The notes under the pieces: generated by a model
What the model saw: the letters and a program-made list of their open reading frames with translations, nothing else
Database searches by the model: none
What the model was told of the DNA's origin: nothing
Shown: in pieces, positions 1 to 7,135 of the stretch
How positions within the stretch are numbered: position 1 is the first letter of the stretch
Layout: every line of letters starts with the position of its first letter
Assembly (NCBI RefSeq): GCF_017873675.1
Contig: NZ_JAGGKK010000020.1
Location: forward strand, 1 to 64,000
DNA length: 64,000 nt
Direction of reading: 5' to 3'
Source of the DNA: Virgibacillus litoralis
GTDB lineage: Bacteria > Bacillota > Bacilli > Bacillales > Amphibacillaceae
Made by a program: the position numbers and the translations under genes

Positions 1-186
1 GTGGCTCTGATTTGGGTTTTTCTTTCTTAGTAAACAGTCTACCAAATTAACCCACGACTTTACGATTAAGGAGCCAGTTTTGTTCATAGTAGCTAATAGC
101 AGAAAATCAGCCGAATTTGAGGTGAAAATGACAAATAGCGGAATGAGGATTCACCCCCCTGCTTAAAAGAGGGGTTTTAAAGGGAA

Positions 187-236
187 TAACGGAATGAGGA
201 TCCGTCAAGTCAGTTAACTGGATTATCATTCCGTTA
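187..236. repeat. Inverted repeat in the left flank
   Basis: TAACGGAATGA (187-197) is the exact reverse complement of TCATTCCGTTA (226-236), with a 28-base loop. A related GCGGAATGAGGAT copy lies at 138-150. There is no T tract, so it is not an ordinary terminator. Function unknown. Confidence 0.6.
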
Positions 237-296
237 AAAAATGGGTTCCTCAACAATAGGGACGAAATGTATGCTAATTACTTTTGATGAAACAGA

Positions 297-326
297 TTGC
301 TTTTCAAATGAATAGAATAATATTAT
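297..326 (+). promoter_or_regulatory. Stranded native ribU promoter (putative)
   Basis: TTGCTT (297-302), an 18-base spacer and TATTAT (321-326) resemble a sigma-A promoter. It ends 17 bases before the attachment core, the right distance to start an FMN riboswitch leader. In the lysogen it points into the prophage, antisense to the integrase gene, instead of at ribU. Confidence 0.5.
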
Positions 327-342
327 AATAAATGATAATTAT

Positions 343-370
343 ATATCGATTCCATCTTCGGGGCAGGGTG
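343..370 (+). repeat. attL core (28 bp)
   Basis: Positions 343-370 are identical to 41732-41759; the bases just outside differ on both sides. The core begins ATATCGAT and ends GGGGCAGGGTG, the conserved 5' strand of the RFN element. The leftward integrase gene ends 73 bases inside it, as is usual for attL. Confidence 0.93.
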
Positions 371-443
371 ATTTCTTTCACCTTTGCCCAGTTTTGATGT
401 AGACAATAAATACTGATATATCAACGTTATTTGTTTTCATTAC

Positions 444-1682
444 TCAATCAAAATCTGTACTTGTTGACGAATTGTTGACCAAATGTTTTGGGTTGAACTT
501 TTCGAACCTTTCAGCTGTCGATTTGCTTGCCCTTTTCGAGACATGGCCATAAATGTCTGTTGTGATTTTTGAACTTGAATGGCCAGCTCTATTTTGGACA
601 TTTAACAAACTTTCTCCATCCTCAAGAAGATAAGTTACCATTGTATGTCTTAAATCGTGAAGTCTTATATTTTTAAGTCCATGTCGTTTTTTTATATTGG
701 TCCATGTTTTATTTACTGTACTAGGGATATAAGGTATTCCAAAACCTTTATGGAACAAAAAAGTATTTGAACCACCTTTCCACCAATCCCCGCAATCCTT
801 TTTTTCTTGGTACCATTTCTTTTTATATTGACCCATTTCTTCCATGTACCAACCAGGCATAGATATCCTTCTAATAATCTCGTTCGTTTTGGTATTTTTT
901 ATATGTGGTTCTCCATTTTCAAAAAAAGGTATGCTTTTCTTTAATAGTATTTCATTCTCCTCAAAGTCATAATCAGTCCATTCCAAAGCCAGCACTTCAC
1001 CTCGTCGCATTCCAGCTATCGCAGAAGTTAAAAAGAACATACGCCAGTTAACCGGTTCTTTGTATAGAGCTAAGATGAACTTGATAACATCATCCATTTC
1101 ATAATAATTCATTTCTTTTTTCTTGATTTTAGGACGTTTCAGACCATCCATTGGACTTTTCTTAATGAGCTGCCATTCTACAGCCTTATTTAATACCACT
1201 CTTAGAGTCTTATCTATCTCATAAATGGTGGCACCAGATAAAGGTTCTTCCCTTTTGCTAGCCGCTGCTCCAGGTTGAGAAACCTCACTCATGAAATTAA
1301 CTACATGAATAGGTTTTATCTGATCAAGCCTTTTACTTCCAAAGTAGGGAAGTATATAATTATTTAATTTCTCATTATAATTCTGAAGCGTTCTAGCCGC
1401 ATAATTGTTTTTAGCAAACTTATTACGCCAATCACTTATATAATCGCTGAATTTCCTTTTTTCGGGTGATATGTATTCACCTGATTCCACTTCTGCCTGG
1501 AACTTATATAGTTCACTTTCGATGTAATTTTCTAATCTCTTCTTGGTTCGCAGCAACGCCTTATCCTTTACCTGAAGCGTCCTGGTTTTCTTTTTTCGAA
1601 TCCCTTTTCCGTCATAACCTAATTCGACTACAAGTAAAAATGAGTTTTCGCCTCTTCTTTGGTAACTTCCCACTATCATCAC
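444..1682 (-). CDS. int: Phage tyrosine-type integrase
   Basis: Site-specific recombinase that should integrate and excise this prophage at the flanking 28-bp cores. It is 412 residues, normal for Gram-positive phage integrases with an N-terminal arm-binding domain (about 1-60), a core-binding SAM-like domain (about 75-175) and a catalytic domain. The catalytic set is visible: R226 in GMRRGE, H344 and R347 in LHDLRH, H370 in AGH, and Y380 in DIYGH. The listed start is GTG followed by ATG, but the AAGAGG site sits almost on it; a GTG nine bases downstream (first codon at 1673-1671) is better spaced. It is the last gene of the leftward lysogeny module. Confidence 0.95.
   Translation of the reverse strand: MMIVGSYQRRGENSFLLVVELGYDGKGIRKKKTRTLQVKDKALLRTKKRLENYIESELYKFQAEVESGEYISPEKRKFSDYISDWRNKFAKNNYAARTLQNYNEKLNNYILPYFGSKRLDQIKPIHVVNFMSEVSQPGAAASKREEPLSGATIYEIDKTLRVVLNKAVEWQLIKKSPMDGLKRPKIKKKEMNYYEMDDVIKFILALYKEPVNWRMFFLTSAIAGMRRGEVLALEWTDYDFEENEILLKKSIPFFENGEPHIKNTKTNEIIRRISMPGWYMEEMGQYKKKWYQEKKDCGDWWKGGSNTFLFHKGFGIPYIPSTVNKTWTNIKKRHGLKNIRLHDLRHTMVTYLLEDGESLLNVQNRAGHSSSKITTDIYGHVSKRASKSTAERFEKFNPKHLVNNSSTSTDFD
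461..479. repeat. Left copy of a 19-bp end repeat (possible integrase arm site)
   Basis: TTGTTGACGAATTGTTGAC occurs here, inside the 3' end of the integrase gene, and again at 41601-41619, so both copies lie about 90-130 bp inside the att cores. Direct repeats at this location are typical of arm-type integrase sites; that role is inferred. Confidence 0.5.
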
Positions 1683-1765
1683 CTCTTGTTAAGCATAAAA
1701 TTAAATTGTGTAGTTAAACCGTTTCAAAGTAATACAAATTAATGAGAATGTATGTTCGGTTATGG

Positions 1766-2269
1766 TTAAAAAAAATAATGATTGCGTTCAGCTACCATGA
1801 AACTGTTTGTCATAATATTTCTCTGAATATGTTCAATTCTTTTCTGACACAATTGCTCTGTCACATCAAAGTCAAATGCCAAATCATGTATTAAATAAGG
1901 GTTTTCAAAGTCATAATCTACTAACATGAAATAAGGCATTGTTGCATACATCGTAAAATGCCTGGCATCCCATTCCTGTAATTCACGGAATGCAGCTGGC
2001 ATCATCGTTTGATGACCAACATGCCTTAGTATATGACACAGTTCATGGAAAAATTGTTCACGTTGCTCTTCTGGACTACACCTTGCATCCAGGACAATTG
2101 CTTTATACCGACCATGTATATCGTACCTGGCTGGCATTTCCCTAAAATTAATAAAAATATTGTGGATCATTGCTATTCGTTCAATACTAATATCACTAGC
2201 TGATTGAATTCGAGATTTTATGTATCTTTGTGAAATCCAATCTTCTAAAGCGGTAGCTGTATAAACCAA
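1766..2269 (-). CDS. ImmA/IrrE-type metallopeptidase
   Basis: A 167-residue protein with a zinc metalloprotease HExxH motif (H75-E-L-C-H79). ImmA of ICEBs1 and similar phage proteins cleave the cognate repressor when the lysogen is induced, so the likely substrate is the repressor encoded at 3191-3601. The best start is TTG at 2269-2267, preceded by AGGATGGTGA. It is co-oriented with integrase, lipoprotein and repressor. Family membership is clear from the motif and context; cleavage of this repressor is inferred. Confidence 0.85.
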   Translation of the reverse strand: MVYTATALEDWISQRYIKSRIQSASDISIERIAMIHNIFINFREMPARYDIHGRYKAIVLDARCSPEEQREQFFHELCHILRHVGHQTMMPAAFRELQEWDARHFTMYATMPYFMLVDYDFENPYLIHDLAFDFDVTEQLCQKRIEHIQRNIMTNSFMVAERNHYFF

Positions 2270-2326
2270 TTTATCACCATCCTATCAATTTATTGCAAAC
2301 ATATGTTCTATTCAATTGTATAATAA

Positions 2327-2350
2327 AGGGTGTACAAATTAATGCACACC
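2327..2350. terminator. Hairpin between lipoprotein and ImmA genes
   Basis: GGTGTAC and GCACACC form a short stem with one mismatch between the leftward genes. Only a weak T-rich tract follows on the minus strand, so at most a leaky attenuator. Confidence 0.35.
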
Positions 2351-2366
2351 ATATTTTATAGGTTTA

Positions 2367-3071
2367 TCAAAAAGTTAGTTCAATCTCTTTGCCTTCAGAT
2401 ATTGTTTCGTAAGAGGCGGAATCATAACTATCACCAAATATTAATTTCAAATTATTAATATCCGGATTTTGTAAGATAACACTATCAACACCTTCTTTGA
2501 TTACTTGACCAAAAAATTCATTTGAAGTATCGGTATCATCTGTTACAAAATCCTTTTCCGCCAGGTTTATTTGTTCCTTTTTATCTGTCACTATAGTATT
2601 TAAACCTTTCCAACCGACATTTTTATCTTCCATATTTTCAACTGAATAGTCTAGTTGTAGATAGGTAGCTTCCTTACCGATTTGCTCTCCAGCATAATAT
2701 TCCATATCCATTCTGAAGGAATCCGACATATTTTTTAATTTTATTAACTTTGCATCTTTTAAATTAATAGTTAATGGAGATACTTTTATTGTTTCATTAA
2801 GTGTTTTCATTTTAACTAGCTCGACAGTGTAACCATTTTCTTGGATAGTTTGTCCAGGTTCTGTCAGTTTTTTAGGTTCATTTGAATTTGATTTTTCAGA
2901 CGATGCCGTTTCTTCTAAATCGGAAGACGTTTGTTTGGTATTCTCATTCGTAGTCTCTGTGGCTTCGTCCTTTTTCGGTTCATCCGTATTATTTCCTTCG
3001 GCCTGTCCATCAGAATTGCAAGCAGTTAAAACTAATGTTAAAAAAAGTATAGCAATCCATTTCAATTTCAT
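2367..3071 (-). CDS. Prophage-encoded lipoprotein
   Basis: A 234-residue exported lipoprotein. It has a lysine-containing N-terminus, a hydrophobic stretch and an LTAC lipobox with lipidated Cys18, then a low-complexity Asn/Glu/Thr/Ser linker (about 20-75) and a folded C-terminal region. It lies inside the leftward lysogeny module, so it should be expressed in the lysogen. Lipoproteins in this location in other Gram-positive phages can block superinfection (for example Ltp of the TP-J34 type), but no sequence signature here establishes that. It may instead belong to a general Bacillaceae lipoprotein family. Confidence 0.75.
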   Translation of the reverse strand: MKLKWIAILFLTLVLTACNSDGQAEGNNTDEPKKDEATETTNENTKQTSSDLEETASSEKSNSNEPKKLTEPGQTIQENGYTVELVKMKTLNETIKVSPLTINLKDAKLIKLKNMSDSFRMDMEYYAGEQIGKEATYLQLDYSVENMEDKNVGWKGLNTIVTDKKEQINLAEKDFVTDDTDTSNEFFGQVIKEGVDSVILQNPDINNLKLIFGDSYDSASYETISEGKEIELTF

Positions 3072-3104
3072 ATTTTATATCTCCTTCTGTCTTAAATTAT
3101 CAAT

Positions 3105-3137
3105 AAAAAAAACACACTATTACAAGATTTGGTGTGC
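3105..3137 (-). terminator. Terminator after the repressor gene
   Basis: On the minus strand a short stem formed by CACAC and GTGTG (3113-3117 with 3132-3136) is followed by a run of eight T. It sits between the repressor and lipoprotein genes and would limit read-through into the rest of the lysogeny module. Confidence 0.55.
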
Positions 3138-3190
3138 GATAAAGTTATGTTAGTTAAAATTTAATTTAATATTACTATAATTATATTTAA

Positions 3191-3601
3191 TTAACTTTTT
3201 TTAAAAGAATCTTGATCGAGATTCTTTTTTTGTGCCTTTTCCGTGATGTATTCAAAGTAATTCTCTAATTCTTTAATTTCCTCTGGTCCCATGTTTTTCC
3301 ACTTTTCGACATCAAAGAATCCGGATTGATCTATTCCAAATTCTTTAATAAGGCGGTTGATTTCGGATAGGGAGTCGAATTCTTCATTCTCAGATTCATT
3401 TATTTTTTCAGTTCTACCTAAAAGGTAGTCTGTGGTTGTATGTAGTACATCTGCAATGTCTTTTAGAACATCATTTGATGGAGTACTGTAGTCGTTCTCA
3501 TAATTACTTATAGTACTTTTTGTGGCATTTATTTTATTACCTAAACCCTCTTGTGAATATCCTCTTAGTTTTCTAAGGTATTTTAATCTTTTTGGAAACA
3601 T
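3191..3601 (-). CDS. CI-like helix-turn-helix repressor
   Basis: A 136-residue XRE-family DNA-binding protein. The N-terminal HTH (about 6-60) contains the LRKLRGYSQEGLG and STISNYEND helices; the C-terminal part is acidic and probably mediates dimerisation. The start is ATG at 3601-3599 with AGGGGG seven bases upstream; the longer upstream reading lacks a site and would cover the operator region. It is divergent from the Cro-like gene across a region rich in GTAC half-sites, the standard arrangement for a lysogeny switch. No LexA-type autocleavage domain is visible, which fits inactivation by the ImmA-type protease. Confidence 0.9.
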   Translation of the reverse strand: MFPKRLKYLRKLRGYSQEGLGNKINATKSTISNYENDYSTPSNDVLKDIADVLHTTTDYLLGRTEKINESENEEFDSLSEINRLIKEFGIDQSGFFDVEKWKNMGPEEIKELENYFEYITEKAQKKNLDQDSFKKS

Positions 3602-3760
3602 AGTTATCCCCCTAATCCTCGGTACAAGTACATTGTACTCTATTAATAAGAATAATAAAATAAAAGTATGAAAATCTTGTACAAAACTATTGACATTCAA
3701 GTTTCTTGTACTTATAATGAATTCAAGGTTCAAGTTACTCATACCTTCGGAGGTGATTGC
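3602..3760. promoter_or_regulatory. Lysogeny switch: early promoter and operators
   Basis: The rightward promoter is consensus: TTGACA (3690-3695), a 17-base spacer, TATAAT (3713-3718). TTGTAC/GTACAA half-sites recur at about 3622-3637 (palindromic), 3676-3683 and 3705-3711; the last lies in the promoter spacer, so repressor binding there would block early transcription. A weak leftward promoter with TACAAT as -10 overlaps the palindromic operator. Confidence 0.75.
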
Positions 3761-3994
3761 ATGAAAAACATGAGACTGATTGAAGCTCGGAAACGAAAAC
3801 ACTTAAATCAGACACAGTTGGCGGAAATGCTTGGATTCAAAGGGAAACAATCAGTCGCCAATTGGGAAAATGGTCACTCAACACCTACTTTAGTAACAGC
3901 TATAGAAATAGCAAAGACTCTAGATAAAGAAGTTGAGTTTTTATTTGGTAAAAAAGTACAAGAAACTCAAACTAATGGCGCGGAGGTGATCTAG
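3761..3994 (+). CDS. Cro-like HTH regulator
   Basis: A 77-residue XRE-family regulator, essentially one HTH domain (about 3-62, with LNQTQLAEMLG and QSVANWENG) and a short tail. The start is fixed by GGAGGTGA at 3749-3756 before ATG 3761. It is the first gene of the rightward early operon and the likely counterpart of the repressor. Its stop directly abuts the antirepressor start. Confidence 0.87.
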   Translation: MKNMRLIEARKRKHLNQTQLAEMLGFKGKQSVANWENGHSTPTLVTAIEIAKTLDKEVEFLFGKKVQETQTNGAEVI

Positions 3995-4774
3995 TTGCAA
4001 TTAAAAACAATTGCTAATGATTTATTGCCTGTATACGAAACATTAAAAGGTGAGAAAGTTGTTTTTGCCAGAGAACTACATGAAGCACTTTTTATCTTTA
4101 CAAGATTTAATGACTGGATTCAACGCAATTTAATTTCAGTTGGTTTCACCGAGAATGTAGACTTTTACTCACTTTTGAGTAAAACATCTGGAAGGCCATC
4201 TCAAGACTATGTATTAACTTTGGATACAGCAAAGCACATTACTATGATCCAAAGAAATGAGGTCGGTATGAAAATCCGTCAATACTTCATCGATCTTGAA
4301 AAAAATAATCGCATGCAGCAACCAAACTCACAGGCAGAAATGATGTTGATGTTTGCAGAGCAATTCGTTAATCAAGAAAAGGAACTAAAACTACTTAAAG
4401 GTTCAGTTGATTATGCTAATGAGCGCATTGATAACGTGACAGACATTATTTCATTAAATCCAAAAGACTGGCGCTCGGATGTAAATACACTCATTAATTC
4501 AATAGCATTCAAACTTGGCAAGGATAAGTCCTATCAAGATGTCCGAAAAGAAAGCTATCAATTGTTAGAAGATCGCGGAAAGTGTGATTTGAGTCGCCGG
4601 TTGCAAAATCTTAAACGAAACATGGCGTTTGAAGGCGCATCGAAATCTAGAATTGAAAAAACGAACAAAATGGATGTTATTGAACATGATAAGCGGCTAA
4701 CAGAAATTTATCTTGCCATCATAAAAGACATGGCCATTAAATACCAAATATCTATACAAGGAAAGGTGATCTAA
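3995..4774 (+). CDS. Phage antirepressor (AntA/AntB type)
   Basis: A 259-residue early protein. The N-terminal region (about 1-105) matches the AntA/AntB antirepressor pattern (FARELHEAL, FNDWIQRN, ENVDFY, YVLTLDTAKHI, RQYFIDLE). The C-terminal half (about 125-250) is a helical domain like those of other phage antirepressors. Such proteins bind and inactivate the prophage repressor or modulate early transcription. Translation starts at TTG 3995, five bases after GGAGGTGA. It abuts the excisionase-like gene. Confidence 0.85.
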   Translation: MQLKTIANDLLPVYETLKGEKVVFARELHEALFIFTRFNDWIQRNLISVGFTENVDFYSLLSKTSGRPSQDYVLTLDTAKHITMIQRNEVGMKIRQYFIDLEKNNRMQQPNSQAEMMLMFAEQFVNQEKELKLLKGSVDYANERIDNVTDIISLNPKDWRSDVNTLINSIAFKLGKDKSYQDVRKESYQLLEDRGKCDLSRRLQNLKRNMAFEGASKSRIEKTNKMDVIEHDKRLTEIYLAIIKDMAIKYQISIQGKVI

Positions 4775-4963
4775 ATGGAACGATTCACAGTACAGCAAGC
4801 ATCACAATATTTAGGCATACACCGCGATACCATTTACACCATGGTTCGGCAAAAAGAAATACCGCATTTCAGGTTACGTCGCAGAATCATGTTTTCTAAA
4901 GAAGCAATTGATTCATGGATCCGTGAACAAGAATCCGAAAGCGTCCAAGTTAGTAGCTTATAA
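4775..4963 (+). CDS. Excisionase-family DNA-binding protein
   Basis: A 62-residue protein consisting of one winged-helix HTH of the MerR/excisionase type (VQQASQYLGIHRDTIYTMV, then a basic RLRRRIMF wing and SWIREQE). It is probably a recombination directionality factor or small early regulator. Start ATG 4775 immediately follows the antirepressor stop and has AAAGGTGAT upstream. Whether it is the actual Xis partner of the integrase cannot be told from sequence. Confidence 0.75.
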   Translation: MERFTVQQASQYLGIHRDTIYTMVRQKEIPHFRLRRRIMFSKEAIDSWIREQESESVQVSSL

Positions 4964-5028
4964 ATTTACCATACTATCAATTTATGTATTTATGTTTTAT
5001 TAAATTACTACAAAAGGAGAATTGAATA

Positions 5029-5544
5029 ATGAAAGCAGGAAAAGTCCTGAAAGATATGAGGGGAAGAAAGGGGCTTTCACAAGAGAATTTAGCAAACGAT
5101 TTATACATCAGTCAGCAGCTCGTTTCGAAATTGGAAGGTAATGAAAGGGATTTAACAAAGGATTTAGCAAAAAGCAGTGTTACTTATTACGATGATGCAG
5201 AATATGGCTTTCACGTTGCAAGAGAAACAGCCGAGGATTACATAACACCACTGACCAATTCAGGGAAAGCGATTGAATGGCATCGATTAGCACTGGAGGA
5301 AGTATTCAAGCAAGAAGCTGTAGAAGCCATTGACCGCTTCAATGAGGTCAGCCTGATAAAACCACCACAGCATGCTGATGAAAGTGAATTGAAGCAAATA
5401 GAAGATAGCGCAAAAGAATTACTGGATGTTCAGGCAAGTATTAATTCATTTTTAACTTGTTTGGAACAGGAGTACTCCATATCAATTAAAGCTTGTATGA
5501 AAAATCGAATACCGACATGGAAAGCGCGGGGGTGGATCAAATGA
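5029..5544 (+). CDS. HTH-domain early phage protein
   Basis: A 171-residue protein with an N-terminal XRE-type HTH (about 5-55: LKDMRGRKGLSQENLANDL, QQLVSKLEGNE) followed by a mostly helical region and a short C-terminus with two Cys. The ribosome site AAAGGAG precedes ATG 5029. Similar early proteins are common in Bacillus phages; the exact role is unknown. The stop overlaps the next start (ATGA at 5541-5544). Confidence 0.65.
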   Translation: MKAGKVLKDMRGRKGLSQENLANDLYISQQLVSKLEGNERDLTKDLAKSSVTYYDDAEYGFHVARETAEDYITPLTNSGKAIEWHRLALEEVFKQEAVEAIDRFNEVSLIKPPQHADESELKQIEDSAKELLDVQASINSFLTCLEQEYSISIKACMKNRIPTWKARGWIK

Positions 5545-5792
5545 ATTTCGAAGAACACTTTCTAGAACAAGATATACCAATAGCGGAATTAGCATTTAAA
5601 AATATAGCAGGAAGCCTTGAATTAATTAATTCATATACAAATAAAAGTGATTTCATGAACGCCCAAAGAATGGCTCTTAGCCTAACAAAATCACTAACAG
5701 AATTAGACAAATTAGCTTATAAGAAGCGAGCTGGGAATCGCATGTATTTACATCATTTATTGAATCAGCCACAAAGGTGGTATCCGATGTGA
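5541..5792 (+). CDS. Small early phage protein, unknown
   Basis: An 83-residue, probably helical protein with no recognised domain. ATG 5541 is chosen because it overlaps the upstream stop by four bases and follows a GGGGGTGG site; the longer frame beginning at 5493 lacks a site. It belongs to the rightward early operon. Confidence 0.65.
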   Translation: MNFEEHFLEQDIPIAELAFKNIAGSLELINSYTNKSDFMNAQRMALSLTKSLTELDKLAYKKRAGNRMYLHHLLNQPQRWYPM

Positions 5793-5878
5793 GTAAGCAA
5801 GGTTATAAGTATTTTCATGCTATAGCAGGCATTGCAGCTGTAATATTCTTGTATATTTCGATGATTACAAGTGGTTGA
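5789..5878 (+). CDS. Tiny membrane peptide (29 aa)
   Basis: GTG 5789 overlaps the upstream stop (ATGTGA) and is preceded by AAAGGTGG. The product has a basic N-terminus (VSKQGYKYFHA) and one hydrophobic segment (IAGIAAVIFLYISMI). Unrecognised; supported only by translational coupling and membrane-peptide composition. Confidence 0.5.
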   Translation: MSKQGYKYFHAIAGIAAVIFLYISMITSG

Positions 5879-5896
5879 GAGAAAGGAGTGAAATAA

Positions 5897-6070
5897 ATGA
5901 ACAAATGGACGGAAAGAGCTGAAGAATTTAAGGCATATATAGCAGAAACAGAAGAATGGATTAAGTCTAACTGGGGAGACCTTCCAGAAGGAGTTCGACG
6001 TGTTCTTATCAGAGGACGAAACAACTTGGAGGAAAAAATTGAGACTTATGAAGAATATGCAAAAAAATAA
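5897..6070 (+). CDS. Small early phage protein (57 aa)
   Basis: GAAAGGAGTGA precedes ATG 5897. The 57-residue product is charged and helical (MNKWTERAEEFKAYI, then a basic RRVLIRGRNN segment). No known domain. A hairpin follows directly after the stop. Confidence 0.6.
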   Translation: MNKWTERAEEFKAYIAETEEWIKSNWGDLPEGVRRVLIRGRNNLEEKIETYEEYAKK

Positions 6071-6091
6071 CCCACTGCGCAAACAGTGAGT
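6071..6091 (-). terminator. Hairpin preceded by an A run
   Basis: CACTG (6073-6077) pairs with CAGTG (6084-6088). The A run (6061-6067) lies on the 5' side, so the intrinsic terminator configuration exists only for leftward transcription, opposite to the early genes. Confidence 0.45.
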
Positions 6092-6137
6092 CATAACTTA
6101 ATCGATAATTATATATTAGCACAAAAGGAATGGGCAC

Positions 6138-6226
6138 GCTAGTCCTTCCTTAGTGAGTAGGAGCAGGAATTTCATCCCCCACTCCGTTAATTGACTGCTG
6201 TTCCTACTTACTAAGGTGCGACTAGC
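6138..6226 (+). ncRNA. Long structured hairpin in the early region (possible RNA element)
   Basis: Arms 6138-6166 and 6198-6226 can pair: GCTAGTC with GACTAGC, a 3x3 internal loop, then 19 consecutive pairs if two G-U wobbles are allowed. The 31-base loop is pyrimidine-rich. The region has no open frame and lies between the 57-aa gene and the zinc-ribbon gene. It could be a structured leader, a small RNA or a replication-related element; no known family was recognised. Confidence 0.45.
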
Positions 6227-6277
6227 ACTACAATAGCGCGTCGTTAGTCACCGCTGTTAAAGCCATAGAAAGGAGGG

Positions 6278-6412
6278 TTGATTATAAATTACACAACTTG
6301 TGAGGAGTGCGGACAGATGGAGAAGTGGAAATTATGGTATCCAAAACCGCAAATCAGGTATGAGAGCCATTGTGAGAACTGTGGTACTGGAGTAATCGAG
6401 CATGACGATTGA
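6278..6412 (+). CDS. Small zinc-ribbon protein (44 aa)
   Basis: A CxxC...CxxC protein (CEECG near the N-terminus, CENCG near the C-terminus), a typical zinc ribbon with no other domain. AAAGGAGGG ends at 6277, too close to TTG 6278; the next codons ATT and ATA have better spacing, so a non-standard start is possible. The reading frame itself is convincing because of the paired cysteines. Confidence 0.55.
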   Translation: MIINYTTCEECGQMEKWKLWYPKPQIRYESHCENCGTGVIEHDD

Positions 6413-6430
6413 AAGGAAGGCACAAAAAAA

Positions 6431-6448
6431 GACCCATTACAGTGGGTC
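6431..6448 (-). terminator. Hairpin preceded by an A run
   Basis: GACCCA and TGGGTC form a six-base stem. Seven A precede it, giving a T tract on the minus strand only. Same arrangement as at 6071-6091. Confidence 0.45.
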
Positions 6449-6518
6449 GAGTAGAGTTGTATGAATCATTCACATAATTATACATCCAGTATTCAAATTT
6501 GACAATAGGAGGGAAATA

Positions 6519-6914
6519 ATGGAGCACATGATTGATTTAAACAAACTTGCTGATGGTGCATTAGCGGAAAAAGTAAACACGGAATTAGAAAGGGTTCTTG
6601 AAAACATCGCTGACCCAAATACGGAACCACATAAAAACAGAACCATTACAGTTTCTATCAACATTCACGGCGATGAAACAAGGGAAATATTGAACACTGC
6701 TGTTCAAACAAAGGTTAAGCTGCAGCCATCGAAAGAAGTGCAAACAAAAATTATGATGGGCGCTGATGAAAAGGGCAATTTTGTTGGGAAAGAACTTAGG
6801 TCCGGTGTCAAAGGGCAATTGTTTCTGGACAATGAAGGCGATGTTTCCAAAGACGATGGCGAGAAGGTTGAGCAAGAGGAGAAAGTGCTTAATTTTAGGG
6901 AGCAACGGAAATAA
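6519..6914 (+). CDS. Early phage protein (replication-terminator-like annotation family)
   Basis: A 131-residue protein with AGGAGGGAA before ATG 6519. It has a charged N-terminal helix, a beta-rich middle (NRTITVSINIHGD) and an acidic, disordered C-terminus (DVSKDDGEKVEQEEK). Proteins of this layout next to DUF2303 genes in Bacillus and Listeria phages are often labelled replication terminator protein without demonstrated activity. I would not infer function beyond membership in the early module. Confidence 0.6.
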   Translation: MEHMIDLNKLADGALAEKVNTELERVLENIADPNTEPHKNRTITVSINIHGDETREILNTAVQTKVKLQPSKEVQTKIMMGADEKGNFVGKELRSGVKGQLFLDNEGDVSKDDGEKVEQEEKVLNFREQRK

Positions 6915-6938
6915 TTCCTTAGACAAATTGCGAAAGAG

Positions 6939-7085
6939 ATGAGAAATGTGAACCTAAATCGGTTTGAGTGTGAAAATGGTCATATATTTTTTATTAGCAT
7001 TAATGAAACTTCCAATAAAAGGAGGTGCCCGTGTTGCAAAAGTAAAGGATTGAGGATGTCAGCAAGAATATTTGTTATTCGTTAG
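6939..7085 (+). CDS. Small Cys-rich protein (48 aa)
   Basis: ATG 6939 opens a 48-residue frame with C11, H15 and a RRCPCCKSKG segment, a plausible minimal zinc ribbon. The ribosome site (GAAAGAG) is weak. It fills the gap between the 131-residue gene and the DUF2303 gene. Confidence 0.45.
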   Translation: MRNVNLNRFECENGHIFFISINETSNKRRCPCCKSKGLRMSARIFVIR

Positions 7086-7135
7086 TTGTTAATACACATA
7101 TACAAAAACAAATTAATAATTGGAGGAATACCCAA

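Larger units (their letters stand above)
1..342. other. Host intergenic flank left of attL; no gene seen
   Basis: No open frame here has a convincing start and ribosome binding site. The stretch holds a weak hairpin with a short T tract (154-178), an inverted repeat (187-236) and a promoter-like sequence (297-326). By position it is the native upstream region of ribU, now separated from it by the prophage. Confidence 0.6.

Noticed and set aside
187-236. Inverted repeat in the left flank considered as a CRISPR repeat or rho-independent terminator
   Set aside because: Only one pair, no spacers and no T tract.
6585-6926. 113-codon minus-strand frame opposite the early 131-aa gene
   Set aside because: Hydrophobic shadow frame; the plus strand has a good ribosome site and fits the operon.
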